From positions 18,635 to 82,634 of the forward strand of contig NZ_FOIL01000006.1 of NCBI RefSeq assembly GCF_900101295.1: DNA of 64,000 nt, given 5' to 3'. The DNA is from [Clostridium] aminophilum (lineage in GTDB: Bacteria > Bacillota > Clostridia > Lachnospirales > Lachnospiraceae). How positions within the stretch are numbered: the stretch's first letter is position 1; every line of letters starts with the position of its first letter. The notes beneath the pieces are model-generated. The model ran no database searches. It saw only the letters and a program-made list of their open reading frames with translations, and was not told the DNA's origin. The translations under genes were made by a program, and so were the position numbers. Below are positions 1 to 10,665 of this stretch, piece after piece.

Positions 1-627
1 CAGAAATTCCAGTGTTTTTCCGGTCTTCGCGCCGCGCACGGCAGTGCGGATATCCGCCACTGCCACGGTCTCCTCCGCGTAATCGCGGACAATGCTCTCC
101 TTCGCGTTCTTTCCCGCCGAAAGGATGGCCTCCAGACACGCCCGGTCGATGATCATATCCGAGAGCTGGGCGTCTCCCGTGTGAAGGAGAGTCTCCGCCG
201 CCTCCTGCGCCGCTTCGCGCATGGAATCCGGCAGTCTGTCCCAGTTTTTTCCCTGTGCAATCTCTTCCATCGCTTTGCCCGGAATGGATGCATCCTCATA
301 GTAGATTCCCGGAACCGAAACGCCGGTGCAGCTGCTCCGGACGGCCGCTTTCAGATTGTGAAAGGTCTTCGGAAGAGACAGCACATCGAAATTGTCCAGC
401 CCGACGCGAAGCTCGGAGACAACTTCCCAGATCTTGCTCTCTTCCGCAGCGAGGAGCTCATCGGCTCCCTCCGACTCCGAAGGATGGCCCCAGCCGCGTT
501 CCCTCAGGAACTGCAGACTCGCTGCCATATCCGGCATTGCGATCAGCTGATCGATCACCGAACCCGTGAAGAGCGAGACCTCCAACGCGCGGATGCGTGC
601 AACCGCGTAGGTATATTTTTCGCTCAT
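1..627 (-). CDS. ntpC: V-type ATP synthase subunit C (partial, 3' end outside window)
   Basis: Subunit C of the V/A-type rotary ATPase is the socket protein joining the central rotor shaft to the membrane c/K ring. The window holds the first 209 codons; the family is usually about 330 residues, so the rest lies beyond the left edge. The protein begins MSEKYTYAVARIRALE, typical of the family, and is largely alpha-helical. The ATG at 627 is preceded by AGGAGG with 6 nt spacing. It follows subunit E after a 98-bp gap containing a small hairpin. Identification rests on sequence appearance plus the operon order G/H-I-K-E-C, and F, A, B and D would be expected further left. Confidence 0.88.
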   Translation of the reverse strand, partial: MSEKYTYAVARIRALEVSLFTGSVIDQLIAMPDMAASLQFLRERGWGHPSESEGADELLAAEESKIWEVVSELRVGLDNFDVLSLPKTFHNLKAAVRSSCTGVSVPGIYYEDASIPGKAMEEIAQGKNWDRLPDSMREAAQEAAETLLHTGDAQLSDMIIDRACLEAILSAGKNAKESIVRDYAEETVAVADIRTAVRGAKTGKTLEFL

Positions 628-665
628 TCTTTTCCTCCTGATTATGATGATATGTTCCCCTGCTA

Positions 666-686
666 AAATGCCGGCCTTCGGCATTT
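666..686 (-). other. intercistronic hairpin between ntpE and ntpC
   Basis: Two perfect 8-nt arms (AAATGCCG at 666-673, CGGCATTT at 679-686) enclose a 5-nt loop. No U-run follows on the minus strand, so it is not a normal intrinsic terminator. It may be an mRNA stability or processing element tuning the stoichiometry of the V-ATPase subunits. Confidence 0.4.
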
Positions 687-725
687 CGCACGGCGGAACC
701 GGTTGTCAGATATAAAATCCTGCTT

Positions 726-1319
726 TTATTGGAAAAGAATTCTGCGCACACAGTCCGAGAGCTCATCGCGGCGGGTCTCAAAAATGGTCCGCAGCGTACA
801 GTTCTCCTCCATGCCGTCATAGTCGAGGACGAAGCCGCCTCCGACCGCCTTGTCCGATTGCTCCACCGTGAGCTTTCCGCCTGCCTTCCCGGCCAGTTCG
901 GAAACCTGCGCCGGGAAGTCTGCCGGCATATTCTCGTAATCCTTCGCGGAAAGAAGGAACTTTCCTTCCCTTCCGGAAGCATTCTTTGCCAAAAGTTTCA
1001 GAAGGAACGGATAGTAGCGGTCCGGAGCCATGTCAGCCAGCTCCTTCTTTGCCGCTTCCAGAACTTCCGTGATGGCATTCTGGCGGGCGGTCAGACGCGC
1101 GGTTCTGCGCTTCATGTCCGCACCGGAAATCGCTCTCTGGCGCTCGCCCTCCGCCTTTGTCTCCGCGTGGGCTTTTGCGTCCGCAATCTCCTTTTTCGCC
1201 TCTTCCTCTGCCAGTGACACGGTCTCCGCTGCGCCCTTTTCCGCTGCAGCGATCTTCTGCTCCGCTTCCTCTTTCGCCTCCAGCAGGATACGTTCCCTAA
1301 TCTTCTCTATTCCTGCCAT
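726..1319 (-). CDS. ntpE: V-type ATP synthase subunit E
   Basis: Peripheral stalk (stator) subunit E, which pairs with the G/H-type coiled-coil subunit to hold the catalytic head still during rotation. The protein is 197 residues. The first ~90 are Ala/Glu/Lys-rich coiled coil and the C-terminal half is the globular head-binding domain, as in the family. I chose ATG 1319 (MAGIEKIRE...) because AGGAAGGAG lies 8 nt upstream. A TTG at 1343 would add 8 residues and overlap the end of ntpK but lacks a good ribosome binding site. Same operon as K and C. Confidence 0.9.
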   Translation of the reverse strand: MAGIEKIRERILLEAKEEAEQKIAAAEKGAAETVSLAEEEAKKEIADAKAHAETKAEGERQRAISGADMKRRTARLTARQNAITEVLEAAKKELADMAPDRYYPFLLKLLAKNASGREGKFLLSAKDYENMPADFPAQVSELAGKAGGKLTVEQSDKAVGGGFVLDYDGMEENCTLRTIFETRRDELSDCVRRILFQ

Positions 1320-1339
1320 ATGATGCTCTCCTTCCTCTA

Positions 1340-3888
<2,549 letters not shown>

Positions 3889-3930
3889 ATACGTATCCTC
3901 CTTTGTTCTTGAACTTCAACTGCTTCGAAC

Positions 3931-4242
3931 TTACTCCGTCAGAATACGGAGGACCGCCTCGACAGCCTCACTCTTTTTTGCTTCCGCTGCCTTTACCAGA
4001 TCTTCCGCTTCCTGCGCGGCTTCTTTTTCCGCGTCACTCAGCATCCGTTCCGCTTCCGAAGCAGCTGCCTTCGCGATCTCCGCAGCAGTCCCGGCGGCAT
4101 TTCTCCTGGCATCTTCTTTGATGCCCGCCGCTTTCGCGTCCGCGTCCTGCATGAGACTGTGACATTTGTCCTCCGCCTCTTTCAGGATGCGTTCCGCTTC
4201 CGTCTCGGCTTCTCTGACTGCCTTCATGGTATCTTCCACCAT
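3931..4242 (-). CDS. V-type ATPase G/H-like stator subunit (coiled coil)
   Basis: A 103-residue, almost wholly Ala/Glu/Lys/Arg coiled-coil protein and the first gene of the V-ATPase operon. Position and composition match the archaeal AhaH / enterococcal NtpF-type subunit that pairs with subunit E in the peripheral stalk. The assignment is mainly contextual, since low-complexity coiled coils give weak similarity. An AAGGAGG stands 12 nt before ATG 4242, which is rather far. An upstream ATG at 4252 is in another frame and is rejected. Confidence 0.78.
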   Translation of the reverse strand: MVEDTMKAVREAETEAERILKEAEDKCHSLMQDADAKAAGIKEDARRNAAGTAAEIAKAAASEAERMLSDAEKEAAQEAEDLVKAAEAKKSEAVEAVLRILTE

Positions 4243-4948
4243 AAAACCGCATCGCCTCCTTGCTGTTTTCTTACCATAACCATGTCATACCCGAAGAGAC
4301 CGGGAAACTGTCTCTTCTTGCTGCTTTGTATCCAATATAATACAATTTCGTATTTTTGTACATGAAATTCTCGTTTATTTATCAGATTTAAACATTATAT
4401 TTTGATAGTATGTATTTTCAAACTTTTACATCTGACAATTAAACATAATCATATTGGATATCCCCTATTTTCTTGTCTTTCGCCCATTATAGACAAAATT
4501 CGCAGACACGTACGGTTGTATTTCGTAACCATATCCAATAATTCATTTTATGATGTCCGCTGACAGAAAACTCAATATAGATTTATATCGGCAGTTTCAT
4601 GCAGAATATTCATTCTTTTTCTCATCGGATCCATTTCCTCCTATCCGGTCTGCCCCCTCTTTCATCATTCCGGTGAATCCGGATTTTCGGAAAAGGCCGG
4701 ATCTTACCCAAAATCAAATTGACGAAACATCACCTTGGGTTGTATATTATAGAAAGTACGGTTATGACTTTTATCCTTTAAAGTTATGTTTATAAAAAGT
4801 GCTGAACTGTTTTTTCACGCTTCATATCTGCCGCTTCATGACGGGCTGACCGCATCCCGTGCGGGAACGATCCGGCGGCAGATGCAATTCCGTTCGCCAA
4901 TGGGAAAGTCCCGACCGGACAAATAATTTCTTGGGAGAATACAATTCT
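4243..4948. promoter_or_regulatory. divergent intergenic region between V-ATPase operon and NSS transporter
   Basis: AT-rich 706-bp gap with no credible gene. It must hold the leftward V-ATPase promoter (a TATAAT on the minus strand at 4486-4491 is a candidate) and the rightward transporter promoter, listed separately. The 9-mer TATCCAATA occurs three times: 4329-4337 and 4532-4540 on the plus strand, 4452-4460 on the minus. This could be a shared operator, although function is unproven. Confidence 0.45.
4719..4748 (+). promoter_or_regulatory. sigma-A-type promoter for the NSS transporter
   Basis: TTGACG at 4719-4724 and TATATT at 4743-4748 are separated by 18 bp. This is the best promoter match in the gap and points toward the transporter gene about 200 bp downstream. 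Confidence 0.6.
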
Positions 4949-6319
4949 ATGAGAGAAAGAGAAAAACTTGCATCCCGACTGGGCTTCATCTTCCTGTCGG
5001 CAGGATGTGCCATCGGGCTCGGCAACGTCTGGCGTTTTCCGTACATCACGGGCCAGTACGGCGGCGCAGCCTTCGTTCTGATCTACATCCTCTTCCTGCT
5101 GCTTTTAAGCGGTCCGATCATGGTAATGGAATTCGCCGTCGGACGCGGATCCGGAAAGAGTGTCGCGAAATCGTTCCATGTTCTGGAACCTGCGGGAACG
5201 AAATGGCACATTTTCAGCTATTTCGCGATGGCCGGAAATTACCTCCTGATCATGTTCTATTCCACGATCTCCGGCTGGGTCATTGCCTACCTTTATAAAA
5301 TGCTGCGCGGAGAATTCACCGGAAAAAGCAGCGCGGAGATCGCGCAGATCTTTGCCGACCTGACCGTCGATCCGGTCCAGTGTGTGTTCTGGATGATCGT
5401 CATTGTCACCATCGGCTGCGCGGTGTGCGCCCTCGGCCTTCAGAACGGCGTCGAAAAGATCACGAAAGTCATGATGAGCGCGCTTCTCGCCGTCATGCTC
5501 GTCCTTGCGATCCGCTCCGTAACGCTTGACGGCGGCGGAGAAGGCATTAAATTCTACCTCATCCCGGATTTTAACAGAATGAAGGAAGCCGGAATTGTCA
5601 ATGCCATCTACGCGGCCATGGGCCAGGCGTTCTTCACACTCTCCGTCGGCATGGGCGGAATGGCCATCTTCGGAAGCTACATCGGAAAAGAGCATTCCCT
5701 GACAGGCGAGTCGGTCAATGTTGTCCTTCTGGATACCTTTGTTGCCCTGACCGCAGGCTTCATCATTTTCCCGGCGTGCTTCTCCTACGGCGTCGACGCC
5801 GGCGCAGGACCGGGCCTCATCTTCATCACCCTCCCGAACATCTTCAAGGATATGCCGGGCGGACAGATCTGGGGCGCGCTGTTCTTCGTGTTTATGAGCT
5901 TCGCAGCGCTCTCCACCATCATCGGCGTATTTGAGAACATCATGGCATTCGGTATTGACCTCTTCGGTCTGACCCGCAAAAAGGCCGTTGCGATCAATTT
6001 TGTTCTTCTCATTGTGCTCAGCATTCCGGCAGCCATCGGCGGAAGCATCCTCGCCTGGTTCCAGCCTTTCGGCGAGGGCAGCGCGGTGCTCGATCTGGAA
6101 GATTTTCTGGTCAGCAACTGCATCATGCCGCTCGGAGCGCTCCTCTACCTCTTCTTCTGCACCCGCAACATCGGCTGGGGCTGGAAGAACTTCCTTGCAG
6201 AGGCCAATACCGGAAAAGGACTTCGCTTTCCGGCGGCAATGTATCCGTTTGTCGCTTACGTGCTTCCGGTCATTGTGCTTGCGATCTTCGTATTCGGCAT
6301 TGTCCAGAAGTTTGCGTAA
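4949..6319 (+). CDS. neurotransmitter:sodium symporter (NSS/SNF) family transporter
   Basis: Na+-coupled amino-acid importer of the LeuT/MhsT/TnaT type; 456 residues and about 11 membrane helices. TM1 carries the family signature GCAIGLGNVWRFPY (residues ~19-32), the unwound segment that coordinates Na+ and substrate. A second flexible segment, GQAFFTLSVGMGG, fits TM6. ATG 4949 follows GGGAG at about 11 nt; an upstream GTG at 4859 would add 30 hydrophilic residues not typical of the family and is rejected. Substrate cannot be told from sequence. It converges on the alanine/glycine carrier, with which it shares a bidirectional terminator. Confidence 0.92.
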   Translation: MREREKLASRLGFIFLSAGCAIGLGNVWRFPYITGQYGGAAFVLIYILFLLLLSGPIMVMEFAVGRGSGKSVAKSFHVLEPAGTKWHIFSYFAMAGNYLLIMFYSTISGWVIAYLYKMLRGEFTGKSSAEIAQIFADLTVDPVQCVFWMIVIVTIGCAVCALGLQNGVEKITKVMMSALLAVMLVLAIRSVTLDGGGEGIKFYLIPDFNRMKEAGIVNAIYAAMGQAFFTLSVGMGGMAIFGSYIGKEHSLTGESVNVVLLDTFVALTAGFIIFPACFSYGVDAGAGPGLIFITLPNIFKDMPGGQIWGALFFVFMSFAALSTIIGVFENIMAFGIDLFGLTRKKAVAINFVLLIVLSIPAAIGGSILAWFQPFGEGSAVLDLEDFLVSNCIMPLGALLYLFFCTRNIGWGWKNFLAEANTGKGLRFPAAMYPFVAYVLPVIVLAIFVFGIVQKFA

Positions 6320-6339
6320 GGACAGACAGCTAGCTGCCG

Positions 6340-6455
6340 TAGTGAAACAGCATATTGAGACTGACACAATGAGACGAAACACGTTTTGCGAGTTTCGAAC
6401 GTTTAGCGGCAGTCTCCAAGGCCTCGTGCAGGCACAGACTTTGGAGAGTTAGCCG
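6340..6455 (+). other. non-coding segment after the NSS gene, repeat-like
   Basis: Between the stop codon and the terminator lies a stretch rich in GAGTTT/TTTAGCGGCAG/TTTGGAGAG elements. It resembles decayed, reshuffled repeat DNA rather than a gene. A broadly similar texture is seen in the leader at 8020-8130. No function is assigned. Confidence 0.3.
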
Positions 6456-6460
6456 TGCAG

Positions 6461-6507
6461 AAAAGGCATCCGCCGCGGAATTCACATTCCGCGGCGGATG
6501 CCTTTTT
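6461..6507. terminator. bidirectional intrinsic terminator
   Basis: Nearly perfect 20-bp arms (6461-6480 and 6487-6507) with a 6-nt loop. There is an A-run at the left edge and a T-run at the right edge, so it can stop transcription from both directions. It lies between the convergent NSS and AGCS genes. Confidence 0.9.
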
Positions 6508-6536
6508 ATGTCTATTGATTATAATTCTTTATTCTG

Positions 6537-7946
6537 TCACTCCGCCACCGGTCTCTGAACAACCGGTACGTCTTCCTTGAGATTTCTCTCGATCCGCTTT
6601 CCTCTTGCCGCTCTTGCCACCACCGCATTCAGTGCGATCAGCGCTACAAGGTTCGGCAGAACCATCAGACCGTTAAAGAGATCCGACAGGTTCCATACCA
6701 GATCGACCTTCAACAGGGATCCGAGGAAAATGCAGGCAACCACGATCACGGAGAACGGCTTTACCGCACGGCTTCCGAAAAGCTGTGTCACATTGGCCGC
6801 CGCAAAGAAATACCAGCCGATGATGGTGGAAAACGCAAAGAACAGAAGGCACAGCGCCACGAAGACAGAACCGAATCCGCCAAAGGCCGTGCCAAACGCC
6901 GCCTGTGCTACCGGGGTGCCGCTGACGCCGTTCGAGATCATGCCGTCCAGAACACCGGAAGAAAGAATGACCAGCGCGGTAACGGTAAGAACGATGAAGG
7001 TATCCAGGAACACGCCGACCATCGCGGTCTCACCCTGCTCCTGCGGGTGCTTTACCTTTGCCATTGCGTGAGCGTGCGGAGTGGAACCCATACCGGCTTC
7101 GTTGGAGAAAAGACCCCTCGCCACACCGAAACGCATCGCCATACGAATAGTCATGCCGGCAACCGCACCGCCGACGGCCTTCGGACTGAAAGCGCCGATG
7201 AAAATGGATGCAACCGCACCCGGAAGATTACGGAAGTTGATGGCAAGAACGATCACGCTTCCGATCAGATACATCGCTGCCATCATCGGAACAACCTTTT
7301 CGGTAAAGGAAGCGATACGGCCGATGCCGCCCAGGAAAATGAAAGCTGCGATCACTGCGATCACGATACCGACCGCAAACTTCGGTGCGCCAAAAGCTGT
7401 GTTGAATGCGTCGCTGATGGAATTGGACTGAACCATGTTGCCCATGAAACCAAGCGCACAGATGATGGCTACAGAGAAGAATCCGCCGAGAAACTTTCCG
7501 AAGCCGCCCGGAAATGCCTCCCGGATATAGTATACCGGGCCGCCGGTGATGTTGCCCTCATCGTCTCTGACACGGGTCTTCTGTGCTAGAATCGCCTCAC
7601 CGTAGATGGTCGCCATACCGAAGAAAGCCGCGATCCACATCCAGAAGATTGCACCCGGACCGCCGGATACCAGTGCTGTCGCACAGCCGGCGATATTGCC
7701 GGTGCCGACCTGTGCCGCGATCGCGGTGGAAAGCGCCTGGAACGAGCTCATGCCGTCCTTTCCGGCTTTCTCACCGTTCAGGCTGAAGCCGCCGAATACG
7801 CGGTTCCACGCCTTCGGGAATCTCCGGATCTGCACAAAGCCGGTGCGGATCGTGAAAAAAATGCCGGTGCCGACCAGAACATACAGAAGAATGTTGTTCC
7901 AGACGAAATCATTGACCAGTACTACGATGTCATTCAGTTTGTCCAT
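6537..7946 (-). CDS. alanine/glycine:cation symporter (AGCS) family protein
   Basis: Sodium-coupled alanine/glycine carrier of the AlsT/AgcS/DagA family, a 469-residue inner-membrane protein of 10-11 helices. The family signature GGPGAIFWMWIAAFFG is at residues 95-110, preceded by the conserved QVGTGNIAG segment. ATG 7946 starts MDKLNDIVVL, as in homologues. The gene is monocistronic, preceded by a glycine riboswitch and terminator, so glycine (rather than only alanine) is probably a physiological substrate. This links to the Na+-type V-ATPase that would set the sodium gradient. Confidence 0.93.
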   Translation of the reverse strand: MDKLNDIVVLVNDFVWNNILLYVLVGTGIFFTIRTGFVQIRRFPKAWNRVFGGFSLNGEKAGKDGMSSFQALSTAIAAQVGTGNIAGCATALVSGGPGAIFWMWIAAFFGMATIYGEAILAQKTRVRDDEGNITGGPVYYIREAFPGGFGKFLGGFFSVAIICALGFMGNMVQSNSISDAFNTAFGAPKFAVGIVIAVIAAFIFLGGIGRIASFTEKVVPMMAAMYLIGSVIVLAINFRNLPGAVASIFIGAFSPKAVGGAVAGMTIRMAMRFGVARGLFSNEAGMGSTPHAHAMAKVKHPQEQGETAMVGVFLDTFIVLTVTALVILSSGVLDGMISNGVSGTPVAQAAFGTAFGGFGSVFVALCLLFFAFSTIIGWYFFAAANVTQLFGSRAVKPFSVIVVACIFLGSLLKVDLVWNLSDLFNGLMVLPNLVALIALNAVVARAARGKRIERNLKEDVPVVQRPVAE

Positions 7947-8019
7947 GTTTGTCCCCCTCTGAATAAAATTGATTGCAGGTGGGACGCAGAAATAAGCGGG
8001 AAAGTTCGGGACTGTTTTA

Positions 8020-8130
8020 CTAAGTGCTGTAAACGCGGAAACGTAGCTCCACTAAACTCGGCTTCGCCTCGTTAAGGGTCGCTGCGTGGCTCGCACTAAG
8101 CTCGGAAATACCTCGCTAAGTGCTCTGCAC
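8020..8130 (-). other. repeat-like leader segment between riboswitch terminator and AGCS gene
   Basis: On the minus strand this part of the leader contains recurring GCGAGG/CCGAG/TTAGTG elements and reads like degenerate repeat DNA. It has no open frame of note and lies downstream of the riboswitch terminator. Function unknown. Confidence 0.3.
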
Positions 8131-8169
8131 AAAAAAACCGGCATTTCCGCACAAATCGCGAAAATCCGG
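8131..8169 (-). terminator. intrinsic terminator of the glycine riboswitch expression platform
   Basis: On the minus strand a GC-rich stem (CCGGATTTTCGC pairing imperfectly with GCGGAAATGCCGG) is followed by seven Ts. It stands about 50 nt after the second aptamer and 185 nt before the AGCS start, the place expected for ligand-controlled termination. A second small hairpin (CTGCTG...CAGCAG) lies between aptamer and terminator. Confidence 0.75.
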
Positions 8170-8218
8170 CCCTGAAAAACAGCCCTGCTGAACGGATCCA
8201 GCAGAACTTATCCTAATA

Positions 8219-8397
8219 CTCTGTCCTTTTGCCTGAGAGATTCGGCATGCATAAAAGCATGTTTCCTTGCACCTTCGGCACTCCTTTTCGGAGATTCTCC
8301 AGAGCCCACTCCGTTTTTAGTCCTCGTCTCCTGAGAGACACCTGAGAGTTTTACTCCTTCGGCGGAGGCCGGAGCCTCACTTTTCTAAAAACTTCTA
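8219..8397 (-). ncRNA. tandem glycine riboswitch
   Basis: Two successive glycine aptamers read on the minus strand. The first has GCCGAAGGAGTAAAACTCTC and ends CAGGAGACGAGGAC. The second has GCCGAAGGTGCAA and ends CTCTCAGGCAAAAGGACAG. They are joined by a short linker with the usual CTCTGGAGA. These blocks are the well-known conserved core of the gcvT-type glycine riboswitch. It lies between a sigma-A promoter and a terminator ahead of the AGCS symporter. Whether glycine turns the gene on or off cannot be settled by eye. Confidence 0.93.
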
Positions 8398-8421
8398 CGT
8401 CGCTTGTATTAAATTGACATC

Positions 8422-8450
8422 AACATACCATAACATCCGGTTCATGTCAA
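8422..8450 (-). promoter_or_regulatory. sigma-A promoter of the glycine riboswitch/AGCS transcript
   Basis: On the minus strand a perfect TTGACA (8445-8450) and TATGTT (8422-8427) are separated by 17 bp. The predicted start is about 20 nt before the first aptamer. Confidence 0.75.
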
Positions 8451-8495
8451 ATATAATTTCATGTCTCTGTCGGCACTCACCGTATCTGACGTCAG

Positions 8496-8526
8496 GGAAG
8501 GTTTGAAAGTTTACTTTCAAACTTCC
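8496..8526. repeat. dispersed palindrome, copy 1
   Basis: The core GTTTGAAAGT-TT-ACTTTCAAAC (8501-8522) is a perfect palindrome and extends as GGAAG...CTTCC. An almost identical palindrome occurs at 25198-25225. Here it lies just upstream of the TATAAT of the MATE gene and covers the -35 area, so it could be an operator. It may equally be a dispersed hairpin repeat. Confidence 0.6.
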
Positions 8527-8541
8527 GCCTGCGAAATCTGG

Positions 8542-8547
8542 TATAAT
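8542..8547 (+). promoter_or_regulatory. -10 box of the MATE-fusion gene
   Basis: Consensus TATAAT. The -35 position falls in the right arm of the palindrome 8501-8522 and has no clear TTGACA match, suggesting control by a factor binding the palindrome (inference). Confidence 0.5.
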
Positions 8548-8651
8548 AAACAGAGAGCATTCTTGAGTGTTAACAAATCTTGGTTTCCTGTCGATGAATT
8601 ACAGTGATCGAACAACACATTTTTTGTCAGGCAGTTTTATTAAAACAGGAT

Positions 8652-10385
8652 ATGTATCATACAAACGAAAATCAACTCACTAAATTTAAGCGATTGGGAG
8701 ATCTTTCCCTTTTTAAGTTCATTGAATATCTGCCATCCATGGTTTTATCCAATATATCTGCGTTACTTATGGTGACGGTAAACGGACTGGTGGTCGGCAA
8801 TTTTTTAGGAAATGATGCGCTTGCGGCTGTCACGGTTTTTGCCCCCCTGATCTTAATCGTCGGGGCCTTTTCGGTAATGGTTTCCTATGGGATCGGAATA
8901 AGTCTGTCAACATCGATCGGCAGTAATGAAGTCACACAGATTCACCAGGTCAAGACCGCATCCTTCTGGCTGATCATCTGCTGTTCTGTTTTTGCGGCCA
9001 TTTTCCAGATACCGCTTTTCTGGATTCTTCTGAAAGCATACCGGCTTCCGGACTCCATTTATGCTCTGTCATGGCAGTATGCATTCGGAGCCATGCTTTC
9101 GACTCCGTTAAGCATGATTTCAACAATCGGTTCCAATATGCTGCAGATTTCCGGCAAACCAAAAATACTGACCAGACTTACTGTCCTGGAGGGATTCGTC
9201 AATCTTCTTCTTAATCTTTTGTTTGTCGGCTTACTGCACACGGGAATAGCAGGCGCAAGTCTGGGAACAGCCTGTGCCAACTTCATCAGGGCCGGTGCAA
9301 CTCTGATTTGTCTGCTGCGATATACCGATATGATTTGCTGCCGGCGATGCAGCTATGGTTTTGCAGAATATATCAGTATCCTGAAACTGGGCGTACCCAA
9401 TGCCGTATCTTCACTTTTGAATGCATTTCAGGATTACCTGTTTATGCAGATTTTGATTTTGGTTTTCGGAAAAAATGCCGGGACGATCGATGCCATCTGC
9501 ACATTCAGTTTTTCCGTTTTAAATGGCCTGACTATGGGAATCCTTGACGCACTGCGGCCGATCGCAGGACTTCTGAGCGGTGCCGGTGACCGGGATGGAT
9601 TGAAGATCCTAATGCGTCAGACCGCCCAGTTCATTGCCGGAATAATCGGTGCGATCACGTTGGCAAATGAACTTTTTCCGGGTTTCCTGTTTACACTTCA
9701 CGGAATCAAAGATATTCCTCCGGGCGGTATCGCTTCTTTTCGTATTTTTTCATTGTATCTGCTGCCATATGCGTTTGCCAACTTTTTCCTTCTTTTTCTT
9801 GTAACCAGAAAGGATGTTGAGTATACCACAAAAATAACCGTAATAAGTAACATTTTTCAGCCCCTCGTTGGTCTTCTCATCATAAAAGTATGCAGCGCAC
9901 CATGGGTATATCTGTCATATAGCATAACCGCCGTTTTGCTGCTCATTCCTTATATGCTTCGTTATCGCTGTTTATCCGAACGGGAAAAGCGTGAAGCAGA
10001 AACCTGCAGGGACACTGTCCTTTATATGAGTGTGAAACCTCACGAGGCTGTGGAGGCGTCCCGTGCGATCCGAGAATTTGCCGATGAACAGAGAATCCAT
10101 AAAAAAATCGCGTACCGGATTGCATTGTGTATGGAAGAAATGGTTGCTTATGTGGAATATGTCAACAAAAAAAATATTGCCGCCCAGATCATCATCCGGT
10201 TCAAAGAAAGCGGGGATGCGACCTTTGCCATCATGGACAATGGAAAATGTATCGCATACCAAATGGAAGAAGATCGTGAAAAGGGGCTGAGCACCAATAA
10301 TTATGTACTCATGCAGCGTTTGGCGAAAGATGTGAAATATCAATATGTGCTGAATATGAACTATACCATTCTGGAATTCGCTTAA
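8652..10385 (+). CDS. MATE-type multidrug/export protein with C-terminal HATPase-like domain
   Basis: Residues ~15-440 form a 12-helix MATE/flippase-type exporter (typical N-terminal VNGLVVGNFLGNDALAAV, then two related six-helix halves). The last ~125 residues are soluble and resemble an anti-sigma-factor-type HATPase (RsbW/SpoIIAB class): a helix IALCMEEMVAYVEYVN in place of the N-box and an IMDNGKCI segment like the D-x-G box. Such a tail is absent from ordinary MATE proteins of ~450 residues. ATG 8652 was preferred; a GTG at 8604 would add 16 residues, and neither has a strong ribosome binding site. Substrate unknown. Confidence 0.8.
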   Translation: MYHTNENQLTKFKRLGDLSLFKFIEYLPSMVLSNISALLMVTVNGLVVGNFLGNDALAAVTVFAPLILIVGAFSVMVSYGIGISLSTSIGSNEVTQIHQVKTASFWLIICCSVFAAIFQIPLFWILLKAYRLPDSIYALSWQYAFGAMLSTPLSMISTIGSNMLQISGKPKILTRLTVLEGFVNLLLNLLFVGLLHTGIAGASLGTACANFIRAGATLICLLRYTDMICCRRCSYGFAEYISILKLGVPNAVSSLLNAFQDYLFMQILILVFGKNAGTIDAICTFSFSVLNGLTMGILDALRPIAGLLSGAGDRDGLKILMRQTAQFIAGIIGAITLANELFPGFLFTLHGIKDIPPGGIASFRIFSLYLLPYAFANFFLLFLVTRKDVEYTTKITVISNIFQPLVGLLIIKVCSAPWVYLSYSITAVLLLIPYMLRYRCLSEREKREAETCRDTVLYMSVKPHEAVEASRAIREFADEQRIHKKIAYRIALCMEEMVAYVEYVNKKNIAAQIIIRFKESGDATFAIMDNGKCIAYQMEEDREKGLSTNNYVLMQRLAKDVKYQYVLNMNYTILEFA

Positions 10386-10665
10386 ACACACGGTATGATC
10401 TGCAAAGACGATACTGATTTTGGCAAATGTCTTCCTGTGACTTTGCCTGGACATCCAGAGGTTATCGTGCGCTGAAGCTGCCCACAATCGCGGCACAATT
10501 TGATCTCAATCAAGGAAATAATCCGGAAATAATTCAAAATAAAGGATGTGCGTTCTGTCACAGAAACTGTCGGCCATCACTTGCATTCAGAAAAAAAAGA
10601 CTTATACTGAAACTGTTATCTGCGAATAACTGCTCAGTCAAAGGCTGCTATCTAAGGAGAAATGT

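Noticed and set aside
4550..4795. 81-codon open frame in the V-ATPase/NSS gap
   Set aside because: No ribosome binding site, no recognisable protein character, and it overlaps the transporter promoter.
5105..6382. 425-codon minus-strand open frame opposite the NSS transporter
   Set aside because: Its product is a His/Asp/Arg-rich shadow of the transporter gene with no ribosome binding site. The transporter on the plus strand has full family motifs.
10386..10665. Purine riboswitch or gene between the MATE fusion and purC
   Set aside because: No aptamer core recognised, and the only open frame lacks a ribosome binding site and protein-like composition.
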